Source: Eurosta solidaginis (lineage: Eukaryota; Arthropoda; Insecta; Diptera; Tephritidae). From it: DNA of 64,000 nt. The notes below the pieces were generated by a model. That model worked only from the letters and a program-made list of their open reading frames with translations, ran no database searches and had not been told where the DNA came from. The DNA lies in assembly GCF_040869045.1 (NCBI RefSeq), contig NC_090319.1:372573601-372637600 (forward strand), read 5' to 3'. The number at the start of each line of letters is the position of its first letter. Within the stretch, counting starts at the first letter, position 1. Shown piece by piece: positions 1 through 11,870 of this stretch. Made by a program: the position numbers and the translations under genes.

Positions 1-899
1 TACAGATTTATTTAACATATTATTAGTTAGTTAATGCTTGGTTTTCATTCTGTCAAAATAACCGTCATGAAATATTGAAAAAATTATGCAATTGACCAAC
101 GACAAGCCATTTTCATTGATGTGATAGAGTTTGTGGTCAAATTTGAGCTAGTGAAAACCTAGCATAAGTACAGTATAAAAATTGCCTTAAAGTGCTCCGC
201 TGGTCATTTGGTACAAAATGCGTTTCCACTATGCCACAAAACTGACTCGATGTCGATAAAGCAGTATGTTGTCAAAATCCCAGCTAAATTTATGTGCTAG
301 TTTATTTTCCTACCCTTTTTTAATATTTTCCGTTGTTTAACACGCTGTGGCATTATTTACTGACCATATTAATAAAAACGGCTCGGCATACAACGTCAAA
401 TGCGTTTGCCGCCCGTTTTGACTTTGTTGACTAATAAATGAAAACAGCTATTGCTCTGCGGTTTGGCAAAGTTTCCATTAAAATTTCATTTGCTAACATG
501 CTGGGAATTTATTTTCCACTTGGCGTCCCATCAGTAAATATTGCCGCAGGGAGTGAACGAACACAAAATGTTAACGTGCGTTTTTCCCACACACTGCCTT
601 ATCAACTTCGAGGCAGTTATGTGACTTTGGCAAATTTATTGCATTTTAAGTAACATTTCTTGAAATATTTTTCCGCCCTCCTTCCCACTTTTGCCTATGT
701 TTTAGAGTCAAAGCTTAACTTACGCTTTACAGCACCAAAATCTATCAAACATTCATTTATTATTTTGTATCTCATATTTGAATTTTCCCACACAGCATTT
801 GGATGACTAATTTTTAAATTTTTCCTCCATATCAATAAACTTTGATTACTCCTTGCGACTAAATACTAATTTCTTATACAATTGAACAAAACAAATAAT

Positions 900-1900
900 A
901 ATAAATGATTACTTTTAATGATCAAAAACTTGAAATCATTTTTTGATCACTTTCTGAAATCATTTATGAATAACTTTGACGATGAATTTTAAGATTTTAT
1001 AAAAATGAACAAAGAGAATAATAAAATTATTTTACTTTTGATGATCAATAAATGAAAATAATTTTTCAATCACATTTTTAAATAACTTTTCAATCAAATT
1101 TGTTTACCTTTCGTGATCCAAAATTTAAAATTATTTTTCAATCAACTTTCTTAATCTTTTCAGACTACCCTTGTTGCCTAATATGAATTTTATACTTGTT
1201 GAACCTAAACTTTTAATTGAAAATCTGATTTTACTTCATATGCTCACATTTTTTCAATCATAAAATTCAAAAAAATTATAAATATACAAAACATATTCAA
1301 GACTTAAAGAAATGTAAATGCTGTTCCTAACCTAAGATGTCCCCTAGCATTTCTCCAGATGCGTCTTATCAGAAAAGGCATACTGTATGGAACCGGTGTA
1401 CGGAAGTTTTGTGGTGTTTGAACCGCTGGTAAGTTAAGCTCGATATGCCTGGACCCGGCTTCAACATCTCCTATGAGTTACGATTGTCAAAAACATCATG
1501 TTACCATTATTTAAGATGACGATCATAGATGATGTTGGATGTTGTAGTCGTGTGTGAACATCGGTCAAGTTAATTATTGCCAATTACCTGCGGTTCAAAT
1601 AGCTCACCTTCGAACTTCCGCATGCTTTCATCCGCTGATGAAATATAATTATTATATAATATTTAATTATGTATTAAATATGATGGAAAAATGAATCATA
1701 ATGGTATTCACAAATGATTCCAAAACATCATTTAATATGATTGAAAAATGTTCTTTAATATGATCAAAAATTGATTGTGAAAAGTAATCAAACGTTATTC
1801 CAAAATAAGTAAAGCACAATCTTCCAAAATATCAAATATGATGAAAAAAAGAATAAAAAGTGTTTAAAAATATGAATCATAAATAATTATTCAGGAATAA
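900..1900. repeat. Inverted AT-rich minisatellite arms around a unique core
   Basis: The left part (about 900-1270) has irregular TTTTTCAATCA and TGATCAAAAA units. The right part (about 1640-1900) has the reverse theme (TGATTGAAAAATG, ATGATCAAAAATTG). The 1310-1640 core is GC-richer. This could be an old foldback like 8051-8664, but ends and target duplication are not visible. Confidence 0.4.
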
Positions 1901-2464
1901 CCACATTTAAGGTACACTTTTCTCTCGACGATACATTGATTTTCGAATAAAAAATACTATATTAAATTTGAAAGTTTTCAATCATCTGGGGTATGATATT
2001 TGAATATTTTTTGATAAAAATTTTCAAAAATGCTGGCTGGGTTCCTTTTAAAAGGTGTATAAAATGAATCTTAATTATTTTTATGAAACAACCTTACTAT
2101 TTGCCTGTTTTTCCCTACAACGTAATTAATAATTTTCATTTGCTTCAATTTTCAACCCCCACACAGATCTGCAAACTTTCATATATGTAATTTAAAAATT
2201 TTTTAGCGACCGTATTTTTGCAGCTTTTAAGTCGCAAAATCAACTGCTGATGGTTTTTTACTGCAAATAATCCTTTCATTTTAATGACCCGTTTCATCCC
2301 AACAGCATAAACTTTTTAATGAGTTGGAGCTTCGCAGCAGAGAAATGAAAACATTAATGTTAGTTTTGAATTTCAAGTAAAAGTCTTTATGTATATGAAA
2401 GCATATAAATATCTGCAATCTGTACCATATGAATATACCGATATGTATCATATTACATTAACCT

Positions 2465-3070
2465 GGGTCGATTTGTATGGACGAAAGTTAACCGATATCG
2501 CGCCATCGATTTTTCGATAGGATTTGGGCTCAGGAAAAAAAGTTCCACTACGCATACCCAAAAAAATAATTTTCGAGCCTGCGAAATTTTTTTTTTTTTG
2601 GTTTTTGATTTCTAAGGTTTTTTTCATGACCTACTAAATGAAAACGGCCTTAAAAAAAATCGCAGGCTCGAAAATTATTTTTTGGGTATGCGTAGTGGAA
2701 CTTTTTTTTCTGAGCCTAAGTCCAATCGAAAAATCGATGGCTCGATATCGGTTAATAAATCGACCCAGTCTAATGTCCATCCAAAAAACCGAAAAAAAAA
2801 ATTTTCGCAAGCTCGAAAATATTTTTTTGGGTATGCGTAGTGGAACTTTTTTTCCTGAGCCCAAATCCTATCGAAAAATCGATGGCGCGATATCGGTTAA
2901 TAAATCGACCCAGTCTAATGTCCATCCAAAAAACCGAAAAAAAAAAAATTCGCAAGCTCGAAAATTATTTTTTTGGGTATGCGTAGTGGAACTTTTTTTC
3001 CTGAGCCTAAATCCTATCGAAAAATCGATGGCGCGATATCGGTTAATAAATCGACCCAGTCTAATGTACA
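2465..3070. repeat. 145-bp tandem repeat with one inverted unit
   Basis: Three direct units carry GGGTATGCGTAGTGGAAC at 2684, 2829 and 2975 (145-146 bp) with CGATATCGGTTAATAAATCG and ATCGAAAAATCGATGG. A fourth unit at 2465-2600 is inverted, so the left half is a foldback around about 2620. The open frames here on both strands are repeat translations. Confidence 0.8.
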
Positions 3071-3120
3071 TATATACCGATGTAGAGATCCACACCAAAA
3101 CGTAACATTTCCAATTTTGA

Positions 3121-5195
3121 ACAAGTAAGGAAGGTTAAGTTCGGGTGTAACCGAACATTACATACTCAGTTGAGAGCTATGGTGACAACATAAGGGAAAA
3201 TAACCATGTAGGAAAATGAACCGAGGGAAACCCTGGAATGTGTTTGTATGACATATGTATCAAATGAAAGGCATTAAAGAGTATTTTATGAGGGAGTGGG
3301 CCATAGTTCTATAGGTGGACGCCATTTAGGGATATAGCCATAAAGGTGGATCAGGGTTGACTCTAGAATACGTTTGTACGAGATATGGGTATCAAATGAA
3401 AGGTATTAATGAGTATTTTAAATGGGCGTGGACCTAAGTTCTATAGATGGACGCCTTCTCGAGATATCGCCGTAAAGATGGACCAGGGGTGACTCTAGAA
3501 TGCGTTTGTACGATATGGGTATCAAATGAAAGGTGTTAATGAGCATTTTAAAAGGGAGCAATCCTTAGTTCCATAGGTGGACGCCGTTTCGAGATATCGC
3601 CATAAACGTGGGCCAGGGGTGACTCTAGAATTCGTTTGTGCAATATGGGTATCAAACGAAAGGTGTTAATGAGTATTTTTAAAAGGGAGTGGGCCTTCGT
3701 TCTATAGGTGTTCGCCTTTTCGAAATATCGCCATAAAGGTGGACCACGGGTGACTCTAGAATGAGTTTGTACGATATGGGTATCAAATTAAAGGTATTAA
3801 TGAGAGTTTTAAAAGGGAGTGGTGGTAGTTGTATATGTGAAGGCGTTTTCCAGATATCGACCAAAATGTGGACCAGGGTGACCCAGAACATCATCTGTTG
3901 GATACCGCTAATTTATTTATATATGTAATACCTGCCAAGATTTTAAGGGTTTTTTATTTCGCCCTGCAGAACTTTTTCATTTTCTTCTACTTAATATGGT
4001 AGGTGTCACAACCATTTTATAAAGTTTTTTCTAAAGTTATATTTCGCGTCAATAAAACAATCCAATTACCTTACCATATTTCATCCCTTTTTTCGTATTT
4101 GTTATAGAATTACGGCATTTTTTTCATTTTTCGTAATTTTCGATATCGAAAAAGTGGGCGTGGTCATAGTCGGATTTCTTTCATTTTTCATACCAAGATA
4201 AAGTGAGTTCAGATAAGTACGTGAACTGAGTATATCGATTTTTGCTCAAGTTATCGTGTTAACGGCCATGCGGAAGGACAGACGGACGACTGTGTATAAA
4301 AACTGGGCGTGACATCAAACCGATTTCGCCCATTTTCACAGAAAACAGTTAACGCCATAAAATCTATGCCCCTACCAAATTTCAAAAGGATTGGTTAATT
4401 TTTTTCGACTTATGGCGTTAAAAGTATCCTAGACAAATTAAATGAAAAAGGGCGGAGCCACGCCCATTTTTAAATTTTCTTTTATTTTTGTATTTTGTTG
4501 CACCATATCATTACTGGAGTTGAATCTTGACATAATTTACTTATATACTGTAAAGATATTAAATTTTGTGTTAAAATTTTACTTAAAAAAAATTTTTTTT
4601 TTAAAAGTGGGCGTGGTTCTTCTCCGATTTTGATATTTTTATTAAGCGTACATATAGTAATAAGAGTAACGTTCCGGCCAAATTTCATCATGATATCTTC
4701 AACGACTGCCAAATTACAGCTTGCAAAAGTTTTAAATTACCTTCTTTTAAAAGTGGGCGGTGCCACGCCCATTGTCCAAAATTTTACTAATTTTCTATTT
4801 TGCGTCATAAGTTCAACTCATATACCAAGTTTCGTCGCTTTATCGGTCTTTTGTAATGAATTATCGCACTTTTTCGGTTTTTCGAAATTTTCGATATCGA
4901 AAAAGTGGGCGTGGTTATAGTCCGATATCGTTCATTTTAAATAGCGATCTGAGATGAGTGCTAAGGAACCTACATACCAAATTTCATCAAGATACCTCAA
5001 AATTTACTCAAGTTATCGTGTTAAGGGACGGACGGACGGACGGACGGACATGGCTCAATCAAATTTTTTTTCGATCCTGATTATTTTGATATATGGAAGT
5101 CTATATCTATCTCGATTCCTTTATATATGTACAACCAACCGTTATCCGATCAAACTTAATATACTCTGTGAGCTCTGCTCAACTGAGTATAAAAA
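3121..5195 (+). mobile_element. Dispersed repeat family 1, copy 1 (possible Helentron/DINE-like)
   Basis: It starts ACAAGTAAGGAAGG, then the hairpin GTTCGGGTGTAACCGAAC, then ATACTCAGTTGAGAGCT. It ends with the inverse of the last motif (GAGCTCTGCTCAACTGAGTAT). The core at 3240-3890 is five units of about 130 bp built on TTTGTACGATATGGGTATC and GGACGCC..TCGAGATATCGCC. A non-repeat body with several AAAAGTGGGCG motifs follows, then a (GACG)n tract near 5030. No protein is encoded. It matches 18234-20295 along its whole length. Subterminal inverted repeats, a tandem core and a hairpin just inside one end are the layout of non-autonomous Helentrons; class by inference. Confidence 0.75.
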
Positions 5196-5196
5196 T

Positions 5197-6948
5197 CTAC
5201 CTTGTAATGCAGTTCATTTCTATTTACTCTAACGAAATTTCAAGTCGGAAGCGAACAAATGCAAACAAGTCGTTGCCAGCTTGAATCTAAGAAATGAATA
5301 TTCCAATTCCATTTTTGTAGTATATTATTATTTTAGTAAGCTTGGTACAATACACATTACTCAATGCACGGTCTGCGGCGGTAAAGTGTGATGGATTCTG
5401 TAAAAGACAGCTATGCTGTCTATTAACATTGGTTTTACCAATTTTTTTACGTTACTGCTTCGCATGTATGGAAACTCCGAAAATGCAATGATTTTTCATA
5501 TAATTTTACAATGCTTATGTAGCTTATGAGGTTTGCGAGGGATTTGCGAACTTCATGTTGATGCAACATGTTGTTAAAGCTTTAAAGTGTAAATACGAAA
5601 TGCAATGCTTTTATAAGGAACCATATTTCCTTGGGCAGCAAATAATACCCCTAGTGGCTTCTTATATTTTAAATGGTAAATAACTATTGCTTTTTTTGTA
5701 TTTAATAACTTGGAGAGGAATTATACGATTTGGGCCATATTAAAAAAAGTTTATTTTAATGAATTTTATAAATTTTTTACCGAAAAGTTTCCTAAACATT
5801 TTTTCGTGGAGTTTTTTTTGTTATTTATTAAATATTTTTTATCTAATACTATGTCTCCACGGCACCAAAATCAGGAAATTAGCTCGAAATTAACTAATTT
5901 CGTTATGTGAAAACTGTCAAACGAAATTAGAAATTATTCTTAATTTCATCGAAATTGGACCCAAATTATGTGCAATTTACTGAGCGACTCTGTGGTCGAT
6001 TACAATTTACACAAAATAATCGATGGTCTGCCCGCACTAGCTGTCAAATTTCAAAAATATATGTTTATCTTGAACGTTTTAATTCGGCTGTGGGGAAAAA
6101 AGCGAAAACAAATGTCATTTGAAATTATGCAAAAGAAGAAGCATAATCGTGTGGACAGGATATACAGTAATTTACGAAATCATACTACCGAAATCGTGTA
6201 CCGTGTAGACATAGTGTAAGACTACTTTTAATCCAAAAGTTTTTTCACTTTTTTAAACGTAAAAAAAGTGAAATTATGCATGAATAAATTTTTCAAAAAA
6301 CTTATAAAAAAAAAAAAACAAAAACAATACATTAAAAAATTTACCGAAAGTTAGGCAGTTCTTCATCAAGTTCTATAAAACACAACAAAGCTGCAAATCG
6401 TACGAAGTGGACTCAAAATCGAAAAAAATACTAAAATTACAAAAAAAAAAAACAACAACAAATACGTAACTAGCCAAAAAATTTATTTCAAGGGGTAGCA
6501 GTTTTGTGGAAAATCGAAGTGAACTAACAATCTTGAAATCCGTGTTTAAGGCATTAAAAGCAGCAAAAAACAATCATTTGAAAACAAAATTTTCAATTTC
6601 TTGATTTCTTGAAATTAACTGAAAAAGAAAATATGAAAAACCAAGTTGAGCCCTCTTTTACCAAGTAATAAAAAAAGTTTTATAAGACTCAAAATTTAAA
6701 AAAATTCAATATTTAAAAAAAATCGTGTGTAGAGTAATTTTTTTTTGTAAAGTTAAAAACCCTGTCTAAGTTTCAGATTTATTTCTAAGTTTCGTATTGT
6801 GTGCCAAGGAATAGAATTTTTACGATATATCGGAGGATAAAAACAAATTTAAAATACCAATTTAAAGTTCTAACAGCATTAAAACAGAAAAAAAAACTAA
6901 AAAGAAATTTATTGAAAAAATTATCAATGTCGAAACATTTTAACAAAA
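5197..6948. other. AT-rich non-coding stretch
   Basis: No gene seen. There are long A and T runs, a hairpin TTTCACTTTTTTAAACGT with AAAAAAAGTGAAA at about 6243-6273, and near-palindromic ACGAAATTAG motifs around 5880-5940. Short frames here lack codon character or any recognisable protein. Confidence 0.6.
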
Positions 6949-7359
6949 TGATTCAAGGTTCGATTCGAGCTCAAGGCCAGAAAAATAATTTTTTTCTAAT
7001 GATAATTATTGTTATATTTTAATTTTTCTAAATTTGAAAAATTGTATTTTGTTTTTGATCCATTTCGAAGGGTGCTAAGCCTTCATCATCAGTACGCTTT
7101 AGGCATGCTGCGTCGAAGGGTGCTAAGCCTTCATCATCAGTACGCTTTAGGCATGCTGCGCTACTGATGATGAAGGCTTAGCACCCTTCGAAATGGATCT
7201 ATCTGCGCAGCTATGGCAGGTTGTCTGAAAAATTTTCTACTTACTATTCCAAAAAAAAAATGCAATTTTTCAAATTTAGAAAAATTAAAAAATAACAATA
7301 ATTATCATTAGAAAAAAATTATTGTTCTGGCCTTGAGCTCGAATCAAACCTTGAATCAT
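6949..7359. mobile_element. Foldback element with B-box-like ends, copy 1
   Basis: Arms of about 110 bp (6949-7060 and 7250-7359) are near-perfect inverted repeats beginning ATGATTCAAGGTTCGATTCG. Between them a 48-bp unit (TCGAAGGGTGCTAAGCC..., ending GGCATGCTGCG) occurs twice in direct and once in inverted orientation. GGTTCGATTCG resembles the RNA polymerase III B box (GGTTCGANTCC). No protein frame. Confidence 0.75.
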
Positions 7360-8045
7360 TTATCAATAGGCCGATAAAAACAAAAACAATTTTAACAAAA
7401 TTTTAAAAATTTTATTAAAAATAAAAATTCAGAGATTTGAAAAAAAATTCTAAAATTTGAAAAAAACTAAGTTCAAAAATTATTGTGTATGTTTTTAAAG
7501 AAAATGCACCACTAAGCTATAAATTTAAAAAATTAGCCAAACTATGAAAAAAAGTTTTTAGAAATAAGTTCTAAAATTTTCAAAAATATAAAAATTAAAA
7601 AAAATATATAAAGAAACATTTTTTAAATGTACAAAACTTTTTAAAGGCTAAAAAAGGCAATTATTTTTTGAAAATTTGTCAATAAACAATTTGTTGAAAA
7701 AATAAGCTAAAAATATTTAACAAGTTACAAAAAAGTTATTAAAAGAGCGAACGAAATGAAATTGAAATATTTTTAAAAATAATATATATATCTTCAAAGA
7801 AAATTCGACAGTAAGCAACTTATAAATAAAATAAGCAAAGTCGAATAATTTACATCAAGCTATGAAACAAGTTATTAAAAACAAAAATTAAAATAATCAA
7901 AGATTTAAAAAATAAAAGAAAATACAAATTTTTTGTTCACATATTTTTAAAGAACTTTCGTATACAAGCAATTAATAAAAAAAAATAGCCAAACTATGAA
8001 ACAAAGCTATTGGAATAAACTCCAAAATAAAAAAAAAAAACAAAA
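7360..8045. other. AT-rich non-coding stretch
   Basis: Dominated by AAAATT/TTTAAA runs with loosely repeated phrases such as AGCCAAACTATGAAA(A/C)AA and AAATTCGACAGTAAGCAA; the last recurs at about 8770, on the other side of the 8051-8664 foldback. Likely decayed repeat DNA into which the foldback inserted. Confidence 0.5.
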
Positions 8046-8050
8046 TTATA

Positions 8051-8664
8051 ATGGGTCTACCACGTTATCCCCAAAATCAAAATCCCCAAAACAAAATCCC
8101 CAAATCAAAATCCCCAAAATCACAATCGCAAAAATCATAATCTCCAACACAAAATCCCCATTTTATGGGTGAAATAAATTCAAATTAGGTTTAAAATCGC
8201 CGCGACCTAAAAAGGCTAATACTCCATACCAACTTTCTGCATAGGCGGCCTTTGGCCGCGCTTATAAAAAATAACCCTGGGCTACGCCATGCCAAGTCCG
8301 GGTGTGTGGTATAACCGTGGCTACCGCCACGGTGATGTCCTTCTGCGTAGTACACGCTTCTGTTAGCTTGTTCGAATTAGAGCGACTAGCAGTCCTATAT
8401 ATGGATAACTAAAAATATGTATTGCCAAAACGTGAATATATAGTTATACATACATAAATATGAATGAAAAAGGAAAGAGATATTGCTATTTTTTATACGG
8501 TCATGATGTTTATCATAGCACTGGGATTTTGTGTTTGGGGATTTTGTGTTTGGGGATTTTGATTTTGGTGATTTTGAATTTGCGGATTATGTGTTTGGGT
8601 ATTTTTTTTTCTTTGGAGATTTTGTGTTTGGGTATTTTTTTTGGGGATTTCGTGGCACTCCCAA
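8051..8664. mobile_element. Foldback element with inverted minisatellite arms
   Basis: The left arm (about 8066-8165) is a 15-bp-like array of CCCCAAAATCAAAAT; the right arm (8520-8650) is the inverse, GGGGATTTTGTGTTT. The outer ends ATGGGTCTACCACG and CGTGGCACTCCCAA are imperfect inverted repeats, and TTATA flanks both sides (8046-8050 and 8665-8669) as a target duplication. The core (8180-8500) is GC-richer and holds a perfect GTGGCTACCGCCAC hairpin. The frames at 8460-8750 are translations of the repeat, not genes. Confidence 0.7.
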
Positions 8665-9007
8665 TTATAATATTAAAAAAAAAACTATTTCACCAAGTTA
8701 CAAAGGGGAATAAAAATTTTATGCAAATTTTAAAAACTATATTGTTATAAATTTCATATATTTTTGAGAAAATTCGACAGTAAACAATTGATTAAAAAAA
8801 TATGAATAAAAGTGATCTAAAATAAATTTTAAAATTTTCATAAATTTAAAAATTTGTGAAAATTATTCATAAACATTTTTGTTTAAATAAAATCGGTAAC
8901 TGAAAATCGAACGGGAGGATGAGCTGCCATAGAAAGCCCTACCATCCTTCTCAATGACTAAATTTTCATCCCCAAATTTCTCAAATTTTTTCCCACATTT
9001 AACTCAC

Positions 9008-9413
9008 CTCCAGTCTCGGGCACTTCCAAATCAAAGCCACGCGCCGCACTGTAGCTAATAACCGAGCTGCCAAAACCAGTTTCGGGCAAGCGTAGGCGGA
9101 ATTCATTATTATGTAAAATTCGAGCAACACGGTCCGCGATCACTTTATCCATAACATCATCGCTAAAAGCACGACCACTAATATCCTCATTAACACCAGC
9201 TACACCATCCAAATAGGTCAACACTTTCTCTTTCAAACAATACAAGCCATTTGCATGGAAACATTTATCCACAATTGTTGTGAGCAATTCATCCGTGCTA
9301 CGAATACGTGGCTCCGCTACAGAATTATCAATTGCAGCAGCTTGAATTGATGTAACAGCAGCCAACAGCAACAAAAAACCACACGCGCTTAAGGACGTTA
9401 AACGAGATGCCAT
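9008..9413 (-). CDS. Osiris family protein, first coding exon only
   Basis: This is exon 1 of a second Osiris gene: 135 codons plus one base, ending at a GTGAGT donor (intron starts at 9007, phase 1). The ATG at 9413 is followed by a clear signal peptide (about residues 1-26, SACGFLLLLAAVTSIQAAA). C51 and C59 form the N-terminal cysteine pair in KCFHANGLYCLKEK, followed by VLTYLD and a long DUF1676 segment (GRAFSDDVMDKVIADRVARIL, then RLRLPETGF). No following exon was found in 1-9007 on the minus strand, so the rest should lie beyond the left edge after an intron longer than 9 kb. The open frame past the donor runs 16 more residues into intron sequence that does not look like Osiris. The gene has the same strand as the complete Osiris gene and lies 25 kb downstream of it, as expected in the Osiris cluster. 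Confidence 0.9.
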
Positions 9414-9550
9414 TTTTCACTAAAATGTGAATTGAATAAAGGAGTAGAATGAGTTAGTGAAAGTGAACAACAACAACTCGTGATCGTTAAGCGATAACTG
9501 GCCACTTGGATTATTGTGGTGTGTTCACAACAGAATCGATAATTAGACAA

Positions 9551-9585
9551 TGATGTCCACTCGGTCGCGTATTCATGATTTTATA
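9551..9585 (-). promoter_or_regulatory. TATA box and possible initiator of the 9.4-kb Osiris gene
   Basis: On the minus strand TATAAAAT lies at 9585-9578, preceded by GCCAG. A TCATTG initiator-like sequence puts A+1 near 9551, about 34 bases from the first T of the TATA box. This predicts a 5' UTR of about 135 bases before the ATG at 9413. Spacing and motif are seen; use as the start site is inferred. Confidence 0.6.
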
Positions 9586-10429
9586 CTGGCGCTCCCCAGT
9601 AACGCCAACTACAATTAACCGTCAGCGTACAGAGAAGTAGTTCGCTGATTGCGGGCTGGCGCGGTTGGTTGCGACAGCAGCGGTGGTGTGGGAGTTAGGA
9701 TGAGCGCGCAACTAACTAATCAAACGCCACAAAGAAGAGTCGGTAAGTTGCGAGACATTTTTGGACGACAACAAAATGAAATGTATGGAGTGGCAATAGA
9801 CTCGTCACTCTGATTAAGGTTTTGTAAAAAAAAAGTCGATGCGTTGAAAAAAAAAAACAAAAAAACTTGGCTTTGGATTTGGCATTTTAGAGTTTCGTTT
9901 GATTGAGTTAAGCTTTCATTTACGTAAACGTACTCGCAACACAAAATGTGACTGCAGAACTGGAAGAGGAGAAGAAGAGTAGAAGGTTTAGTGGTGACTA
10001 ATACAAACGCAAAGGGTGTAAATTCCACAAACAATTCATTGTCAATAACACTTTTTCCATTCGATTCAACTTTAAACTTGGCGTTGCATGTGCAGACATC
10101 CAAATTTGTAGCGAAAAGCTAAATACCTTTAGCCAACAAAAAGTGAAAAGCATGAAACCAAAAAAAGCAAAGCAAATCGAAATCGACACAAATAGCTACT
10201 GTCAAACGTGCAGTTAGTTTACGCGAGTGTGCGCGCTTTCAGCCTAATTTGTATGCAAGGGCGGCATTCTTACGCGGCTACTGGCAACAGCAATAACAAC
10301 AAACATGACGTAAATATTAGACAAATAAAATGAAGAAATGCGCGTAGGTATAAAAAATTATAAAAAAATTACAATGCGTAAATCAAAAATAAAATGTTTC
10401 TTTTTCTAAATACAGGGTGTTTCTCTATG

Positions 10430-10565
10430 TTTAGGTTGACCTTTCCGGGCCCATTGAGTTGGGAGAAGTAGGCGGACGAAGACCCTCCTCGGTGCCCCCA
10501 ATTAGCGTCAATTGTCACGAAACAGGGATAGATGGCGAAAAGGCCAAAATCGTTTATCCGTTTAA
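10430..10565 (+). pseudogene. LINE 3' end relic with ATG-repeat tail
   Basis: The plus-strand reading LGAPN, stop, RQLSRNRDRWRKGQNRLSV, stop parallels LGVTNWRRLAERRSDWR in the LINE end at 21915-22160, with the Trp codon (TGG) changed to TAG. The following AAGCGCCAAATGATGATGATG matches the AAGCGCCAA 3' end and adds a trinucleotide tail. Confidence 0.5.
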
Positions 10566-11719
10566 GCGCCAAATGATGATGATGTCGGCCGGTACGTAAA
10601 GACCTTACATGGACTGAATGTGTCTAAACTGTTAAGTTTTATATTTGCTAATATCAAATATTTTTAAATAGGTCAAACAGATTATCATTCGCTGTTACTA
10701 ATAGCCTTCAAGGTTCGGTTAGTGACTTCCGACTTAAACACTTTGACGATCCGTTGTGATAACACATTATCTAACAGTGATACTGGCTTCCAAATAGTTA
10801 AGAGTTCGCTGCGTTAGGCACTAATGGATCATGAACGTTTTCTTTGGAAATTCGAATACGAAGCAACTATAATATTCGAGTCTTATGCTCGCCAATGCTG
10901 GGAAGCTGAGTATGAAATGTTTGATGATTCCATCTTGTTACCGATACATTAACTACTGCCCGCAGAATTTAGTGGAACCGCATTAATTCCCATTGGGTGA
11001 TATCTTGTCAATACTTCAATTACCATTAGATAAGCCTTCATGAATCATAAGAGTTCCACGGAGCATTAACAATGACCAAAAGGACCTCGAGTTGGAGCTG
11101 CAAAAAAAGTGAATGAGGGAAGAGAACCGAGTGACAGGTGGCATAACCTTCATTTCATGATTTTTCTTGAAAATTAGCTCGATGCAACCCCCCTCCTAGC
11201 GGGCCAGGGAGCTAAGCTTACTCTTGAGGTAGAACTTGTCTGATGTAAGAGGTGAATAAAATCCAGAGATATCAAGCTTTTAGGGGTTGGCAGTGGAGCT
11301 AGTATCACATAGTGCTAGTACCGACGCGTGCCAAATTCATTTACATCGTAAGACTGCCGAAATCCTTACCACAGGCGCTACAACAGCAACAAGCCCTGAC
11401 AGCGGAGGAACTTGGCGTATTATTTCGGCTGACCATCCGAGTAAATATTAAACTCCTTTACAATTCAGGCTCCAGATAGGTATACAACGAATGGAAGACG
11501 TAACCGCTATAGCCCAGCGTAAAATTCCAGTTGAATAGAGCCCTTGACAAAATACTCTCTCACAATCCTCCGGTCCAGCTTGGATTCATCGTCTAAAAAG
11601 TGCACCAAACTGCATCACTACAAAACCTTCGGGGAGTGTCTTTATCGCTTCAGCAACAACAACAAAGGAAAGGAAACCAAAAGAAAGGAAAGGAAAGGAA
11701 AGAATAACAATCGTTATCA

Positions 11720-11870
11720 GATTGTTACGGACGGTTTATGGGCGTACTATACTTTTCTTCTTATCGGCGAGTTATAGACAAGTTAACGATTTGTTATTGA
11801 AGGGCTATCGATTTGTTATCGGATAAATATGAATTTTTTATCAAAATGTTATCGAGAAACTATAAAATTG
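11720..11870 (+). repeat. Degenerate GTTATCG-type minisatellite
   Basis: TTGTTATTGAAGGGCTATCG, GATTTGTTATCGG and AATGTTATCGAG units; shares its theme with 16780-17480. Confidence 0.45.

Noticed and set aside
438..653. 71-residue plus-strand frame as a missing Osiris exon
   Set aside because: Wrong strand and no DUF1676 motif.
2638..3105. 155-residue plus-strand open frame
   Set aside because: It is a translation of the 145-bp tandem repeat; the peptide repeats with the DNA and the opposite strand is equally open.
4630..4920. 96-residue frame, also seen as 104 residues at 19716-20030
   Set aside because: Present in both copies only because the family 1 repeat is duplicated; no gene-like features.
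8460..8750. Hydrophobic repeated peptide (GILCLGILCLG)
   Set aside because: It comes from the right minisatellite arm of the foldback at 8051-8664.
9720..10189. 127- and 63-residue minus-strand frames upstream of the first Osiris exon
   Set aside because: Overlapping frames with poly-Phe runs from A-rich DNA, no domain, upstream of the TATA box.
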